A stretch of DNA of 64,000 nt from Streptomyces sp. CG4 (GTDB taxonomy: Bacteria > Actinomycetota > Actinomycetes > Streptomycetales > Streptomycetaceae). The notes under the pieces are model-generated. The model saw only the letters and a program-made list of their open reading frames with translations, was not told where the DNA came from and searched no databases. Position 1 is the first letter of the stretch. Every line of letters starts with the position of its first letter. The DNA lies in contig NZ_CP163525.1 in the NCBI RefSeq assembly GCF_041080655.1, positions 5,084,001 to 5,148,000 of the forward strand. The letters run 5' to 3'. The position numbers were made by a program, and so were the translations under genes. Positions 19,070 to 27,748 of the stretch are shown piece by piece.

Positions 19070-19867
19070 ATGCCTCCGGCCAAGAAGCGTGCCCGCAGCT
19101 ACGACCCCGCCAGGACCCGCGCCGCCGTCCTCGCCCAGCTCGGCCATGTGCGGGAGGCCGTGCGCGGTCTCGACGCCGAGCAACTGGCCTTGCCCACGCG
19201 GCTCGGCGAGTGGACCGTACGGGAGCTGATCGCGCACATCGCCATGGCGGTCACCGCCGTGCACCGCGCCCTCGACCGGCCGGCGCCGCCGAAGCAGGAC
19301 GTGACGGTCGTCGAGTGGCCCTTCGCCACCGCCGCGAGCGCCTCGGCCATCGACGAGTTCACCCGCGGCCTCGCCGCGGACCAGCCCGACCTGGACGCCT
19401 GTCTCGCGGACATCGACGCGTCCCTGCGCACCCTCCTCGCCGAGCACCCCGGCGGCCGGCTGCTGGAGACCAACGCGGGCACGCTGCCGCTGGACGACTA
19501 CCTGGTCACCCGCGCCGTCGAACTCGTCGTCCACACCGACGACCTGAACGCCGCCGTGGCCGGGCTGGACGTGCCGTACGACCGGCAGGCCCTGGCCGCC
19601 GCCACCCGGCTGCTCGCCGACGCCCTCGCCGTGAAGGCGCCCGGCGGCTCGACCGAGGTGCGCGTGCCGCCGTACGCCGTCGTGCAGTGCGTCGAGGGGC
19701 CCCGGCACACCCGTGGCACCCCGCCCAACGTCGTCGAGACCGACCCGCTGACCTGGCTGCGGCTCGCCACCGGGCGCGTGAGCTGGCAGCAGGCGGTGGA
19801 AGCGGCCAAGGTGAGCGCCAGTGGGGAGCGGGCGGACATCGGGGGGCTGCTGCCGCTGATGGCGTAG
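19070..19867 (+). CDS. Maleylpyruvate isomerase/DinB-like, sterol-carrier-family protein
   Basis: 265 aa. The N-terminal four-helix domain of the mycothiol-dependent maleylpyruvate isomerase type (RAAVLAQLGHVREAVRGLD, LGEWTVRELIAHIAMA, with the His of LIAHI a likely metal ligand) is followed by VTRAVELVVHTDDLN and a C-terminal sterol-carrier-like domain (PYAVVQCVEGPRHTRGTPPN, VETDPLTWLRLATGRVSW). Such proteins use mycothiol or bind metal; the substrate is not known. Conserved beside purL in Streptomyces (from memory). ATG 19070 is the first good start. Confidence 0.8.
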   Translation: MPPAKKRARSYDPARTRAAVLAQLGHVREAVRGLDAEQLALPTRLGEWTVRELIAHIAMAVTAVHRALDRPAPPKQDVTVVEWPFATAASASAIDEFTRGLAADQPDLDACLADIDASLRTLLAEHPGGRLLETNAGTLPLDDYLVTRAVELVVHTDDLNAAVAGLDVPYDRQALAAATRLLADALAVKAPGGSTEVRVPPYAVVQCVEGPRHTRGTPPNVVETDPLTWLRLATGRVSWQQAVEAAKVSASGERADIGGLLPLMA

Positions 19868-19917
19868 CGGGTCCGGTCGTTGCGGAACCGGTCGTACCGC
19901 CGGAGCGTCGAACCGGC

Positions 19918-20373
19918 ATGAACCGGTACAAGCAGCGCATGATCCTGACGGTGGCCGCCGCGTTCGTCCCGCTCACGGTGGCCTGTGGCACGGGAAAGGC
20001 GGACAGTGGACGGGTGAGCGTCCAGCAGCCCGTGACCGGCGTCGACTGGCGGGTCGACAGCCTCACCGCCGGCGGTACGACCCGGCACGCGCCCACCGCC
20101 GCCCGCCTCCGCATCGACGCGGACGGCAGCGCGGCCGGAAACCTCGGCTGCAACCAGTTCAGCGCCCGGGCCACGGTCCACGGCGACCACATCACCTTCG
20201 GCGCCCTGCGCACGACCAGGATGGCCTGCGCCCCGGACCGGATGGACTTCGAGCGCGCCCTCTCCGGCGCCCTCACCACCGGCACGCTCGTCGCCAAGGC
20301 CGACGACGGGAAGCTGACGCTCACCGACGGCGCCGGCGACCGCATCCAGCTCACCCGCAGTACGCCCGAATGA
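19918..20373 (+). CDS. META-domain lipoprotein
   Basis: 151 aa from ATG 19918. The lipoprotein signal ends LTVAC (Cys23), followed by a META/HslJ-like domain: WRVDSLTAGGTTRHAPTAAR, LGCNQFSARATVHGDHITFG, TRMACAPDRMDFERAL and KLTLTDGAGDRIQL. HslJ relatives are envelope stress or metal-linked outer proteins; here it should be anchored on the outer face of the membrane. The frame is open far upstream, but that part is antisense to protein sense and not coding. Confidence 0.85.
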   Translation: MNRYKQRMILTVAAAFVPLTVACGTGKADSGRVSVQQPVTGVDWRVDSLTAGGTTRHAPTAARLRIDADGSAAGNLGCNQFSARATVHGDHITFGALRTTRMACAPDRMDFERALSGALTTGTLVAKADDGKLTLTDGAGDRIQLTRSTPE

Positions 20374-20575
20374 TGTGCGACACCTCACTCAGGCACCCCG
20401 TGAACGGGCCCGCGACCGCCGCGCCGCGAGCCCCGGACGATCACCCAAAGGGCAAGAACACCTCGGCTGACCAGTGCAAACGAGGAAACCGCCAAGGAGA
20501 TCGACACGAAGTGATCCGTTAGAGGCGCGTATCCCCAATTCGGACCAGTGGTCGACCTCGCCTACACTCGGTGCC

Positions 20576-22105
20576 GTGCCACGTGGTGACGGTCGACTCA
20601 ATCACGATCTGCTTCCCGGCGAGAAGGGCCCCCAGGACGCTTGCGGCGTCTTCGGCGTCTGGGCTCCGGGTGAAGAGGTCGCAAAGCTCACGTACTTCGG
20701 GCTCTACGCCCTCCAGCACCGGGGTCAGGAATCCGCGGGAATCGCGGTCAGCAACGGCTCCCAGATCCTCGTCTTCAAGGACATGGGCCTGGTCTCCCAG
20801 GTCTTCGACGAGACCTCGCTCGGTTCGCTCCAGGGTCACATCGCGGTCGGACACGCCCGCTACTCGACCACCGGCGCCTCCGTGTGGGAGAACGCCCAGC
20901 CGACGTTCCGTGCCACCGCGCACGGCTCGATCGCGCTCGGCCACAACGGCAACCTGGTCAACACGGCCCAGCTCGCCGAGATGGTCGCCGACCTGCCGAA
21001 CGACAACAACAGCCGCTCCAGCCGGGTCGCGGCCACCAACGACACCGACCTGCTGACGGCCCTGCTCGCCGCCCAGGTCGACGCGGACGGCAAGCCGCTG
21101 ACCATCGAGGAGGCCGCCCACGCGGTGCTCCCGAAGGTGCGCGGCGCCTTCTCCCTCGTCTTCATGGACGAGCACACCCTCTACGCCGCCCGCGACCCGC
21201 AGGGCATCCGTCCGCTGGTCCTCGGCCGCCTGGAGCGCGGCTGGGTCGTCGCCTCCGAGAGCGCAGCCCTGGACATCTGCGGCGCCAGCTTCGTCCGCGA
21301 GATCGAGCCGGGCGAGTTCGTCGCCATCGACGAGAATGGCCTGCGCTCCTCCCGATTCGCAGAAGCGAAGCCCAAGGGCTGTGTCTTCGAGTATGTGTAC
21401 CTGGCCCGCCCGGACACCGACATCGCCGGCCGGAACGTGTACCTCTCCCGGGTGGAGATGGGCCGCCGGCTCGCCAAGGAAGCGCCCGTCGAGGCCGACC
21501 TGGTCATAGCCACCCCGGAGTCCGGCACCCCGGCCGCCATCGGCTACGCGGAGGCCTCCGGCATCCCCTTCGGCGCGGGCCTGGTGAAGAACGCCTACGT
21601 CGGCCGGACCTTCATCCAGCCCTCGCAGACCATCCGCCAGCTCGGCATCCGCCTGAAGCTGAACCCGCTGAAGGAAGTCATCAAGGGCAAGCGCCTGGTC
21701 GTCGTCGACGACTCGATCGTGCGCGGCAACACCCAGCGGGCCCTGGTCCGCATGCTCCGCGAGGCCGGCGCCGCCGAGGTCCACATCCGGATCTCCTCGC
21801 CGCCGGTGAAGTGGCCCTGCTTCTTCGGTATCGACTTCGCCACCCGCGCGGAGCTGATCGCCAACGGCATGACCATCGAGGAGATCGGCACCAGCCTCGG
21901 CGCCGACTCGCTCGCGTACATCTCCATCGACGGCATGATCGAGGCGACCACCATCGCCAAGCCGAACCTGTGCCGCGCCTGCTTCGACGGCGAGTACCCG
22001 ATGGAGCTGCCGGACCCCGAGCTGCTCGGCAAGCAGCTGCTGGAGACCGAGCTGGCGGCCGGTCCCGCCGCCACGGCCGCGGCCGACGCGATCCGTCGCC
22101 CGTAA
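20576..22105 (+). CDS. purF: Amidophosphoribosyltransferase
   Basis: First committed enzyme of purine synthesis (PRPP + Gln to phosphoribosylamine). It has 509 aa from GTG 20576 (MPRGDGRLNHDLLPGEKGPQ), giving a 22-residue propeptide before the nucleophile Cys23 in DACGVFGVWAP, the usual layout of processed PurF. Other marks are GLYALQHRGQESAGIA, GHARYSTTG, the PRPP loop VVVDDSIVRGNT and C-terminal FeS-type cysteines (CFFGIDFA, NLCRACFDGEYP). In-frame sequence further upstream (to 20474) lacks family similarity. Confidence 0.97.
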   Translation: MPRGDGRLNHDLLPGEKGPQDACGVFGVWAPGEEVAKLTYFGLYALQHRGQESAGIAVSNGSQILVFKDMGLVSQVFDETSLGSLQGHIAVGHARYSTTGASVWENAQPTFRATAHGSIALGHNGNLVNTAQLAEMVADLPNDNNSRSSRVAATNDTDLLTALLAAQVDADGKPLTIEEAAHAVLPKVRGAFSLVFMDEHTLYAARDPQGIRPLVLGRLERGWVVASESAALDICGASFVREIEPGEFVAIDENGLRSSRFAEAKPKGCVFEYVYLARPDTDIAGRNVYLSRVEMGRRLAKEAPVEADLVIATPESGTPAAIGYAEASGIPFGAGLVKNAYVGRTFIQPSQTIRQLGIRLKLNPLKEVIKGKRLVVVDDSIVRGNTQRALVRMLREAGAAEVHIRISSPPVKWPCFFGIDFATRAELIANGMTIEEIGTSLGADSLAYISIDGMIEATTIAKPNLCRACFDGEYPMELPDPELLGKQLLETELAAGPAATAAADAIRRP

Positions 22106-22139
22106 GCCTCGTAGAAACCAACCCGAAAGATCCCAGGCA

Positions 22140-23213
22140 ATGTCTGAGAGTCAGTCCTCCGGTGCTTCCTACGCGGCTGCCGGTGTCGACATCGAGGCGG
22201 GCGACCGCGCCGTAGAGCTGATGAAGGAGTGGGTGAAGAAGACCCGGCGCCCCGAGGTCCTCGGCGGCCTCGGCGGTTTCGCCGGCCTCTTCGACGCCTC
22301 CGCCCTCAAGCGTTACGAGCGCCCGCTGCTCGCCTCCGCCACGGACGGCGTCGGCACGAAGGTCGACGTGGCCCGCCGTATGGGCGTCTACGACACCATC
22401 GGCCACGACCTGGTCGCCATGGTCATGGACGACATCGTGGTGTGCGGCGCCGAGCCGCTGTTCATGACCGACTACATCTGTGTCGGCAAGGTCCACCCCG
22501 AGCGGGTCGCGGCCATCGTGAAGGGCATCGCGGAGGGTTGTGTGCTCGCCGGGTGCGCTCTGGTGGGCGGCGAGACGGCCGAGCACCCGGGCCTGCTGGG
22601 CGCGGACGACTTCGATGTCGCCGGCGCCGGTACCGGCGTCGTGGAGGCCGACCGGCTGCTCGGCGCGGATCGCATCCGTAAGGGTGACGCGGTGATCGCC
22701 ATGGCGTCCTCCGGGCTTCACTCGAACGGGTACTCCCTGGTCCGGCACGTCCTGCTGGACCGCGCCGGCCTCGCCCTGGAGGCGGAGATCGCCGAGCTGG
22801 GCCGCAGCCTCGGTGAGGAGCTGCTGGAGCCCACCAAGATCTACTCGCTGGACTGCCTGGCGCTGACCCGCACCACCGATGTGCACGCGTTCTCGCACAT
22901 CACCGGCGGCGGGCTCGCGGCCAACCTGGCCCGCGTGATCCCGGACGAGCTGCACGCCGTCGTCGACCGCTCCACCTGGACCCCGGGCGCGATCTTCGAC
23001 CTGGTCGGGCAGACCGGGAACGTCGAGCGCCTGGAGCTGGAGAAGACCCTCAACATGGGCGTCGGCATGATGGCGATCGTCCCCGAGGAGTCCACCGAGG
23101 CGGCCCTCGCGACCCTGGCCGACCGCGGCGTCGACGCCTGGGTGGCCGGCGAGATCACCGACCGGGGCACGAAGGAGACCGGCGCCGAGCTGGTCGGGAC
23201 GTATTCACGTTAA
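22140..23213 (+). CDS. purM: AIR synthetase (phosphoribosylformylglycinamidine cyclo-ligase)
   Basis: 357 aa, closing the imidazole ring (FGAM to AIR). Motifs: YAAAGVDIEAGDRAVELMK, LLASATDGVGTKVDVARR, MVMDDIVVCGAEPLFMTDY, CALVGGETAEHPG, SGLHSNGYSLVRHVL and HITGGGLAANLARV. It lies 34 bp after purF and is probably cotranscribed with it. A terminator follows at 23265. Confidence 0.98.
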   Translation: MSESQSSGASYAAAGVDIEAGDRAVELMKEWVKKTRRPEVLGGLGGFAGLFDASALKRYERPLLASATDGVGTKVDVARRMGVYDTIGHDLVAMVMDDIVVCGAEPLFMTDYICVGKVHPERVAAIVKGIAEGCVLAGCALVGGETAEHPGLLGADDFDVAGAGTGVVEADRLLGADRIRKGDAVIAMASSGLHSNGYSLVRHVLLDRAGLALEAEIAELGRSLGEELLEPTKIYSLDCLALTRTTDVHAFSHITGGGLAANLARVIPDELHAVVDRSTWTPGAIFDLVGQTGNVERLELEKTLNMGVGMMAIVPEESTEAALATLADRGVDAWVAGEITDRGTKETGAELVGTYSR

Positions 23214-23264
23214 GAGCGCCGCCGCCCGGTCCGGCGGGCGGTGACCGTGCGGAAAGCACAGAAA

Positions 23265-23291
23265 CCGGTCGGTGGCAGAGCCACCGACCGG
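23265..23291. terminator. purFM / DUF3073 convergent terminator
   Basis: The 12-bp stem CCGGTCGGTGGC/GCCACCGACCGG with loop AGA sits between the converging purM and DUF3073 genes. Confidence 0.85.
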
Positions 23292-23307
23292 ACTGGTCAC
23301 TGCAAGG

Positions 23308-23565
23308 TCAAGCGCCGCGACGGTGCTGTTGGTGAGGATCCTTGTCGTCCTCTTCCTCGTCGTCGTCCTCGTAGAGGTCGGCGTAACGAGAGTAGAGATC
23401 GTCCTCGTCGTTCTCATCGTCCTCGAACGGCTCGCCGTTCGGCGGCTGGCTCGAAGTCGATGCGCCCAGTTCACTGGCCAGACGTGACAGGTCAGTCCCA
23501 CCGCTGTTGTACTTCAGCTGGCGGGCGACCTTTGTCTGCTTGGCCTTGGCCCGGCCGCGCCCCAT
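23308..23565 (-). CDS. DUF3073 family small protein
   Basis: 85 aa from ATG 23565 (MGRGRAKAKQTKVARQLKYN). A basic N-terminal third is followed by a strongly acidic tail (FEDDENDEDDL, DDDEEEDDKD). The conserved head GRGRAKAKQTKVARQLKY is the DUF3073 signature of actinobacteria. Function unknown; the basic/acidic layout hints at nucleic-acid or ribosome association (inference). Position next to purM is conserved. Confidence 0.9.
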   Translation of the reverse strand: MGRGRAKAKQTKVARQLKYNSGGTDLSRLASELGASTSSQPPNGEPFEDDENDEDDLYSRYADLYEDDDEEEDDKDPHQQHRRGA

Positions 23566-23856
23566 GGCTCGACCCCCTCGGTGACAGGGGCTCAACGGCC
23601 CCAGAGTCTGACACGCGTTCATGATCTGGAACGGACTCTCCGTGGAGAGGCCGGTCCGTAGGGCTTCCACGGTACCTGAGCCCGCGCCCATACGGTACGT
23701 CGCCCGCAGCACGCGCGTGTGCCCAGGACCTTCGAGGCGCCCTGTCCTCGCTGGTCAGTGGCGATTTTAACCACTTATCGGGGAACGACCCGCCGGGGGA
23801 AGTGAGAGTTCTCTCTAAGTTCCCGCCGACGGGTACCGCTCACGTGTGCGACCGAG

Positions 23857-24972
23857 TCAGTGTGCGGTGCGTCCCGCGCGGGCCTCGGCCATCCGCTGCT
23901 CGGCGATCCGGTCGGCCGCGGCGGCCGGCGGGATCCCGTCTTCCTTCGCACGTGCGAATATGGCCAGCGTGGTGTCGAAGATCTTCGCCGCCTTCGCCCT
24001 GCACCGGTCGAAGTCGAACCCGTGCAGTTCGTCGGCCACCTGGATGACCCCGCCGGCGTTCACCACGTAGTCCGGCGCGTACAGGATGCCGCGGTCGGCC
24101 AGGTCCTTCTCCACGCCCGGGTGCGCGAGCTGGTTGTTGGCCGCGCCGCACACCACCTTGGCGGTGAGCACCGGCACGCTGCCGTCGTTCAGCGCGCCGC
24201 CGAGCGCGCAGGGGGCATAGATGTCCAGACCGCCGACATGGGCGCCCCGGATCAGCGCCTCGGTGTCGGCGACCGCCGTCACGCCCACCGGGTACTGCTC
24301 CAGGATCCGCTGCACGGCGTCCGTGCGCACGTCCGTGACGACGACCTCGGCGCCCTCGTCGCGCAGGTGCTTCACCAGGTGGTGGCCGACCTTGCCGACG
24401 CCCGCGATGCCGACCTTGCGGCCGCGCAGCGAGGGGTCGCCCCACAGGTGCTGCGCGGAGGCGCGCATGCCCTGGTAGACGCCGAACGCGGTGAGTACGG
24501 AGGAGTCTCCGGCGCCGCCGTTCTCGGGGGAGCGGCCGGTGGTCCAGCGGCACTCGCGGGCCACGACGTCCATGTCGGCGACGTAGGTGCCGACGTCGCA
24601 CGCGGTGACGTAGCGCCCGCCGAGCGAGGCGACCATCCGGCCGTAGGCGAGGAGCAGTTCCTCGGTCTTGTCGCGCTCCGGGTCGCCGATGATCACGGCC
24701 TTGCCGCCGCCGTGGTCCAGACCGGCCATGGCGTTCTTGTACGACATCCCGCGCGCGAGGTTGAGGGCGTCGGCGACGGCCTCGGCCTCGGTGGCGTAAG
24801 GATAGAAGCGCGTGCCGCCGAGGGCCGGGCCCAGGGCGGTGGAGTGGATGGCGATCACGGCCTTGAGGCCGCTGGCGCGATCCTGGCAGAGCACGACCTG
24901 CTCATGACCCCCCTGATCCGAGTGGAACAGGGTGTGCAGGACATCAGCGGGTGCGCCGGTTACGTCGGTCAC
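23857..24972 (-). CDS. vdh: Valine dehydrogenase (Glu/Leu/Phe/Val dehydrogenase family)
   Basis: 371 aa from GTG 24972 (VTDVTGAPADVLHTLFHSD), with an AGGAG sequence upstream. NAD-dependent oxidative deamination of branched-chain amino acids, supplying 2-oxoacids for catabolism and for polyketide and branched fatty acid precursors. Catalytic lysines are K79 in MSYKNAMAG and K91 in GGGKAVI, the Rossmann loop is GIAGVGKVGHHL and the substrate region AANNQLAHP. The open frame continues far upstream, but that is antisense to the divergent gene. Confidence 0.95.
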   Translation of the reverse strand: MTDVTGAPADVLHTLFHSDQGGHEQVVLCQDRASGLKAVIAIHSTALGPALGGTRFYPYATEAEAVADALNLARGMSYKNAMAGLDHGGGKAVIIGDPERDKTEELLLAYGRMVASLGGRYVTACDVGTYVADMDVVARECRWTTGRSPENGGAGDSSVLTAFGVYQGMRASAQHLWGDPSLRGRKVGIAGVGKVGHHLVKHLRDEGAEVVVTDVRTDAVQRILEQYPVGVTAVADTEALIRGAHVGGLDIYAPCALGGALNDGSVPVLTAKVVCGAANNQLAHPGVEKDLADRGILYAPDYVVNAGGVIQVADELHGFDFDRCRAKAAKIFDTTLAIFARAKEDGIPPAAAADRIAEQRMAEARAGRTAH

Positions 24973-25184
24973 TGTGGTGACTCCTGTGTAAATAGCGGCG
25001 AGTGGGGCGGAGCCCCGTACAGGTGGCGGGGCGCCGTGCCCTGAGCGTAGAGCCTGGGTACGACCACCATCTGTGCAGTGTTCAGGATCACTCTCGCGGG
25101 CCGCTCGTGCACGCATGTCCGTGGCACGATTTGCAGTGGTTTTGCAGCGGTTTTCGAGCCGGGCCCGATGGGGAGGGAGCAGGC

Positions 25185-26027
25185 GTGCCGAAGGTGTCCT
25201 CCGTGGTCGTCCCCTATGCCGCGTACTTGCGTGTGTACGAGCCGCTGGGTGCCTTCCCGGAGCCGGAGCGCGGCCACTGGGCGCGCTACGCCCGCCGCCC
25301 CGACCGCCCCTCCTACCAGGACGAACTGCGGCGCTCCCTCGCCGACTTGCTGCCCACCCCGCCGGTCGCGGTGCCGGTGCACGAGAGCGGCGACGCCTTC
25401 GTGCTGGAGGTCGACGGCGTGGTCTGTGTCTGCCCCTGGCGGACCCGGCTGCGCGGCTGGCAGGCGCTCGGCGAGCTGGCGGAGGAGCTGCCCGCCCCGG
25501 TCCTGGACGCGGTGCTCCCGCCGGTCGTACGCCGCCAGGCCGCCCAGGACTACGAGCGCTGGCTCGCCCGCAACCCCGACGCCCGCCCGTGGATCCGTAC
25601 GGCGACCTGGCACGTGCCGCTGAACTGGTTCGTGCTGGTCTCCGACGAGGAGCGGCGGTACGAGAAGGGCACCGCCGAGGTGCCGCCGCTGCTGCGCTAC
25701 CGCACGCCCATGGTGCAGGCCCGGCGGCGGGTCGCGCGGGCGCTGCGCACGCTGAAGGACACCGTCGGAGAGGGCCCCCTGATCGACGGTCTCGTGGACG
25801 TCGGCCGCTGGCTGGAGGAGTTCCACCCGCGCTCGCTGGTGGAGCTGGACTACGGCGGCCTGGTGCATGTGCTGCCGGCCGGCGATCTGGAGGGCGATCA
25901 CTCGGCGGCGGACGTGGCCGACGGCATCGAGGCGCTGCGCCGGGGTGACGGGGCGGCGGCCGGGGAGGCCTATGTGCGGCTCGTGGAGCGCTGGCGGGCG
26001 GTACGGGAACGGCGTTCCGCAAACTGA
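25185..26027 (+). CDS. Conserved hypothetical actinobacterial protein
   Basis: 280 aa from GTG 25185 (VPKVSSVVVPYAAYLRVYEP), with GGGAGGGAG upstream. There are no membrane segments and no motif I can name. Notable stretches are WARYARRPDRPSYQDELRRS, TATWHVPLNWFVLVSDEER, YRTPMVQARRRVARALRTL and LVELDYGGLVHVL. The position between vdh and bldC is conserved in Streptomyces (SCO4090-like, from memory). It is divergent from vdh. Function not known. Confidence 0.8.
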   Translation: MPKVSSVVVPYAAYLRVYEPLGAFPEPERGHWARYARRPDRPSYQDELRRSLADLLPTPPVAVPVHESGDAFVLEVDGVVCVCPWRTRLRGWQALGELAEELPAPVLDAVLPPVVRRQAAQDYERWLARNPDARPWIRTATWHVPLNWFVLVSDEERRYEKGTAEVPPLLRYRTPMVQARRRVARALRTLKDTVGEGPLIDGLVDVGRWLEEFHPRSLVELDYGGLVHVLPAGDLEGDHSAADVADGIEALRRGDGAAAGEAYVRLVERWRAVRERRSAN

Positions 26028-26565
26028 CGTTCCCCGAACGCCGCAAAGTGACGTACGTCACGGCTCGAATGGTGTCGAACGACGTACGGTCTACGACACT
26101 TGACCCCGTCAGGGGATGTTGGTCCCGATCTGGACTTTTGCCTCAAGGGTGATGGACGGCACTTACGCGGCCCTTGCGTCGCTTGCCGCCCCTCATGCCA
26201 AAATAGGACAAGGAGTCCGGGGAGGACTCCTTCCGTCCAACTATGCTCCATCTTGGGTGGAATCTCGGCATTGCACGCTTTGGGGGGTCTCGTGGCTCCT
26301 GATCGCCCTGTGACTGATCGTCACAGCGGCGTGACTGTCCGCTATGGCATGGTCCATCGGCTTCCGTCGCTGATGAACACCTGGGAGGGCAATTCCATCG
26401 GTTTGGCCGACGCGGCTGGACAGATGGTGTAGTTGTAGTGCCGAGGACAAGCCGTTCGTCCTATAACCGACTCGACTCGCGTCCACCATTTCGGGCAACG
26501 CGGGTCAAGGTGCAGAATTTAGAGGAAAGAACCGAGAAGGTTCGGTTCTCCCGAGGAGGCCGCTC
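26028..26565. promoter_or_regulatory. Long bldC upstream region with several inverted repeats
   Basis: 540 bp without a convincing gene. Visible elements: the perfect 14-bp palindrome GTGACGTACGTCAC (26048-26061); the hairpin GGAGTCC-GGGGA-GGACTCC (26212-26230), possibly a terminator of the gene to the left; CTGTGAC-N5-GTCACAG (26308-26326), similar to but 1 bp longer than CRP-type sites; and a hairpin ahead of bldC (separate entry). bldC transcription probably starts in the second half. Confidence 0.55.
26528..26549 (+). promoter_or_regulatory. Hairpin immediately upstream of the bldC ribosome binding site
   Basis: Arms AGAACCGA (26528-26535) and TCGGTTCT (26542-26549), spacer GAAGGT. The strong SD GAGGAGG (26553-26559) follows only 3 bp later and bldC starts at 26566. 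The placement suits control of translation or protein binding; this is inference. Confidence 0.55.
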
Positions 26566-26772
26566 ATGACCGCTCGCACCCCTGATGCCGAGCCGCTGCT
26601 GACCCCGGCTGAGGTCGCCACCATGTTCCGCGTCGACCCCAAGACGGTCACGCGGTGGGCGAAGGCCGGCAAGCTCACGTCCATCCGCACGCTCGGCGGG
26701 CACCGCCGCTACCGCGAGGCTGAGGTCCGCGCTCTGCTCGCGGGCATCCCGCAGCAGCGCAGCGAAGCCTGA
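26566..26772 (+). CDS. bldC: Developmental regulator BldC (MerR-like DNA-binding protein)
   Basis: 68 aa, the full BldC length. A single winged helix-turn-helix: LLTPAEVATMFRVDPKTVTR, then WAKAGKLTSIRTLGGHRRYR and AEVRALLAG. BldC binds head-to-tail on repeated sites and delays sporulation genes in Streptomyces, so its presence identifies a sporulating actinomycete. The ribosome binding site GAGGAGG precedes ATG 26566 by 6 bp. Transcribed alone, with a terminator at 26919. Confidence 0.97.
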   Translation: MTARTPDAEPLLTPAEVATMFRVDPKTVTRWAKAGKLTSIRTLGGHRRYREAEVRALLAGIPQQRSEA

Positions 26773-27230
26773 ACAACTGCATAACCGGGCAAAACGGCGG
26801 GTCCCCCAATCTGTCGAGGCGCCCGGAACCCTAGCTCCAAGCGACGCGGGACCTGCCCCAACAGGCCCACGCCCAAGCCGAAGAGAACGTTGTAGGCAGC
26901 GACACAGGGTGCGTCGTAGATCGCGCTGGACTCCGCCGGGTCCAGCGCGATCTTTTTTGTGCGCTGGTCAGGGCCTGGGTGGGTCTCTGTGAGCGGCCTT
27001 GTCGGAGTCTGGGCAGGGCTGTCGGAACCGCTGCGTGTGCCCCTGAGGGGGGTGCAATTGCACATATTAAATTGACCAGTTGTAGGGCAGGGGTAAGTTC
27101 CACCCTTTCAGAAACTCATGCGGTGACTCCCGTCACATGCCCTGCTGGTTGTTGCCGATGGCATGTGTGCGCTAGTGGAACGGCCTGTTCCAGCGTGCCA
27201 CGCTGGGCGGGCCGTTGGGACCGGCGTTGG
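26773..27230. other. Gene-free spacer downstream of bldC
   Basis: No supported gene in 458 bp. It holds the bldC terminator (26919-26958). The rest (26960-27230) is T/G-rich with no clear coding frame; a small promoter for the leftward gene at 27422 is not here but to its right. Confidence 0.5.
26919..26958 (+). terminator. Rho-independent terminator of bldC
   Basis: The perfect 13-bp stem GATCGCGCTGGAC/GTCCAGCGCGATC (26919-26931 and 26940-26952) with 8-nt loop is followed by TTTTTT (26953-26958), the most classical terminator in the window. Confidence 0.95.
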
Positions 27231-27422
27231 TCATGCGCTGCGGGGACCTTCGTCCTCGACGCCCTCCCCGCCCGCCTCCCGGGCCTGTGGGCCGGCGTCC
27301 ATGGCCAGCCGTAGCAGGTGGTGACAGATGGGGCAGTGGCGGGTGAGGTGCCGGTAGGACGAGGCGGCCGACAGATGGGCCCTCAGTAGCGCCCGCGTCT
27401 CATGCCTGACCGATGCCGCCAT
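27231..27422 (-). CDS. Small His/Cys protein (DUF6274-like)
   Basis: 63 aa. MAASVRHETRALLRAHLSAA, then SSYRHLTRHCPICHHLLRLA. One C-P-I-C-H motif with neighbouring histidines (HLTRHCPICHHLL) could bind a metal ion. I associate the pattern with a small Streptomyces family (DUF6274, from memory). No function known. It lies between bldC and tRNA-Asp. Confidence 0.6.
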   Translation of the reverse strand: MAASVRHETRALLRAHLSAASSYRHLTRHCPICHHLLRLAMDAGPQAREAGGEGVEDEGPRSA

Positions 27423-27500
27423 ACCCCACCTCCGCGGACCACGCAGGGGAACGGGCCCTGGTCATTGGGTACCGACGGAATGTGACGCCGTCAAGGTGAC

Positions 27501-27542
27501 GGACGCCTGCGGCAGAAACAACGGACGCCTGCGGCAGAAACA
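27501..27542. repeat. 20-bp direct repeat, two copies
   Basis: GGACGCCTGCGGCAGAAACA occurs at 27501-27520 and 27523-27542, exact, with a 2-bp spacer. It lies between the small protein gene and tRNA-Asp. Role unknown. Confidence 0.8.
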
Positions 27543-27546
27543 GAAG

Positions 27547-27569
27547 AAGGGCCCCACGAGGGGGCCCTT
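27547..27569 (-). terminator. Terminator 3' of tRNA-Asp
   Basis: Stem AAGGGCCCC/GGGGCCCTT with loop ACGAG, 8 bp from the tRNA 3' end. Confidence 0.8.
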
Positions 27570-27576
27570 CGCTATG

Positions 27577-27651
27577 CGGTCCTGACGGGATTTGAACCCG
27601 CGGCCTCCACCTTGACAGGGTGGCGAGCACTCCAAACTGCTCCACAGGACC
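27577..27651 (-). tRNA. tRNA-Asp(GUC), copy 1
   Basis: The reverse strand begins GGTCCTGTGGAGCAGTTTGG, with anticodon loop CTGTCAA (GTC) and discriminator G; no CCA is encoded. Identical to 32523-32597. Confidence 0.96.
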
Positions 27652-27748
27652 AGGTTTCGCGGCGCTTGCTTTGGTGCGTTGCGCTGCGAGAAGAGACTGT
27701 ACAGGAGGTGGGGCCGCCTGGTCGAACTCACCCCCTGTACGCACGTGA

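Noticed and set aside
23857..26061. Extended 734-codon version of the valine dehydrogenase gene
   Set aside because: The upstream part is antisense to a divergent protein gene, and the family start with an SD is at 24972.
26100..26432. 110-codon open frame in the bldC upstream region
   Set aside because: No RBS, no protein-like composition, and it overlaps several inverted repeats expected in a regulatory region.
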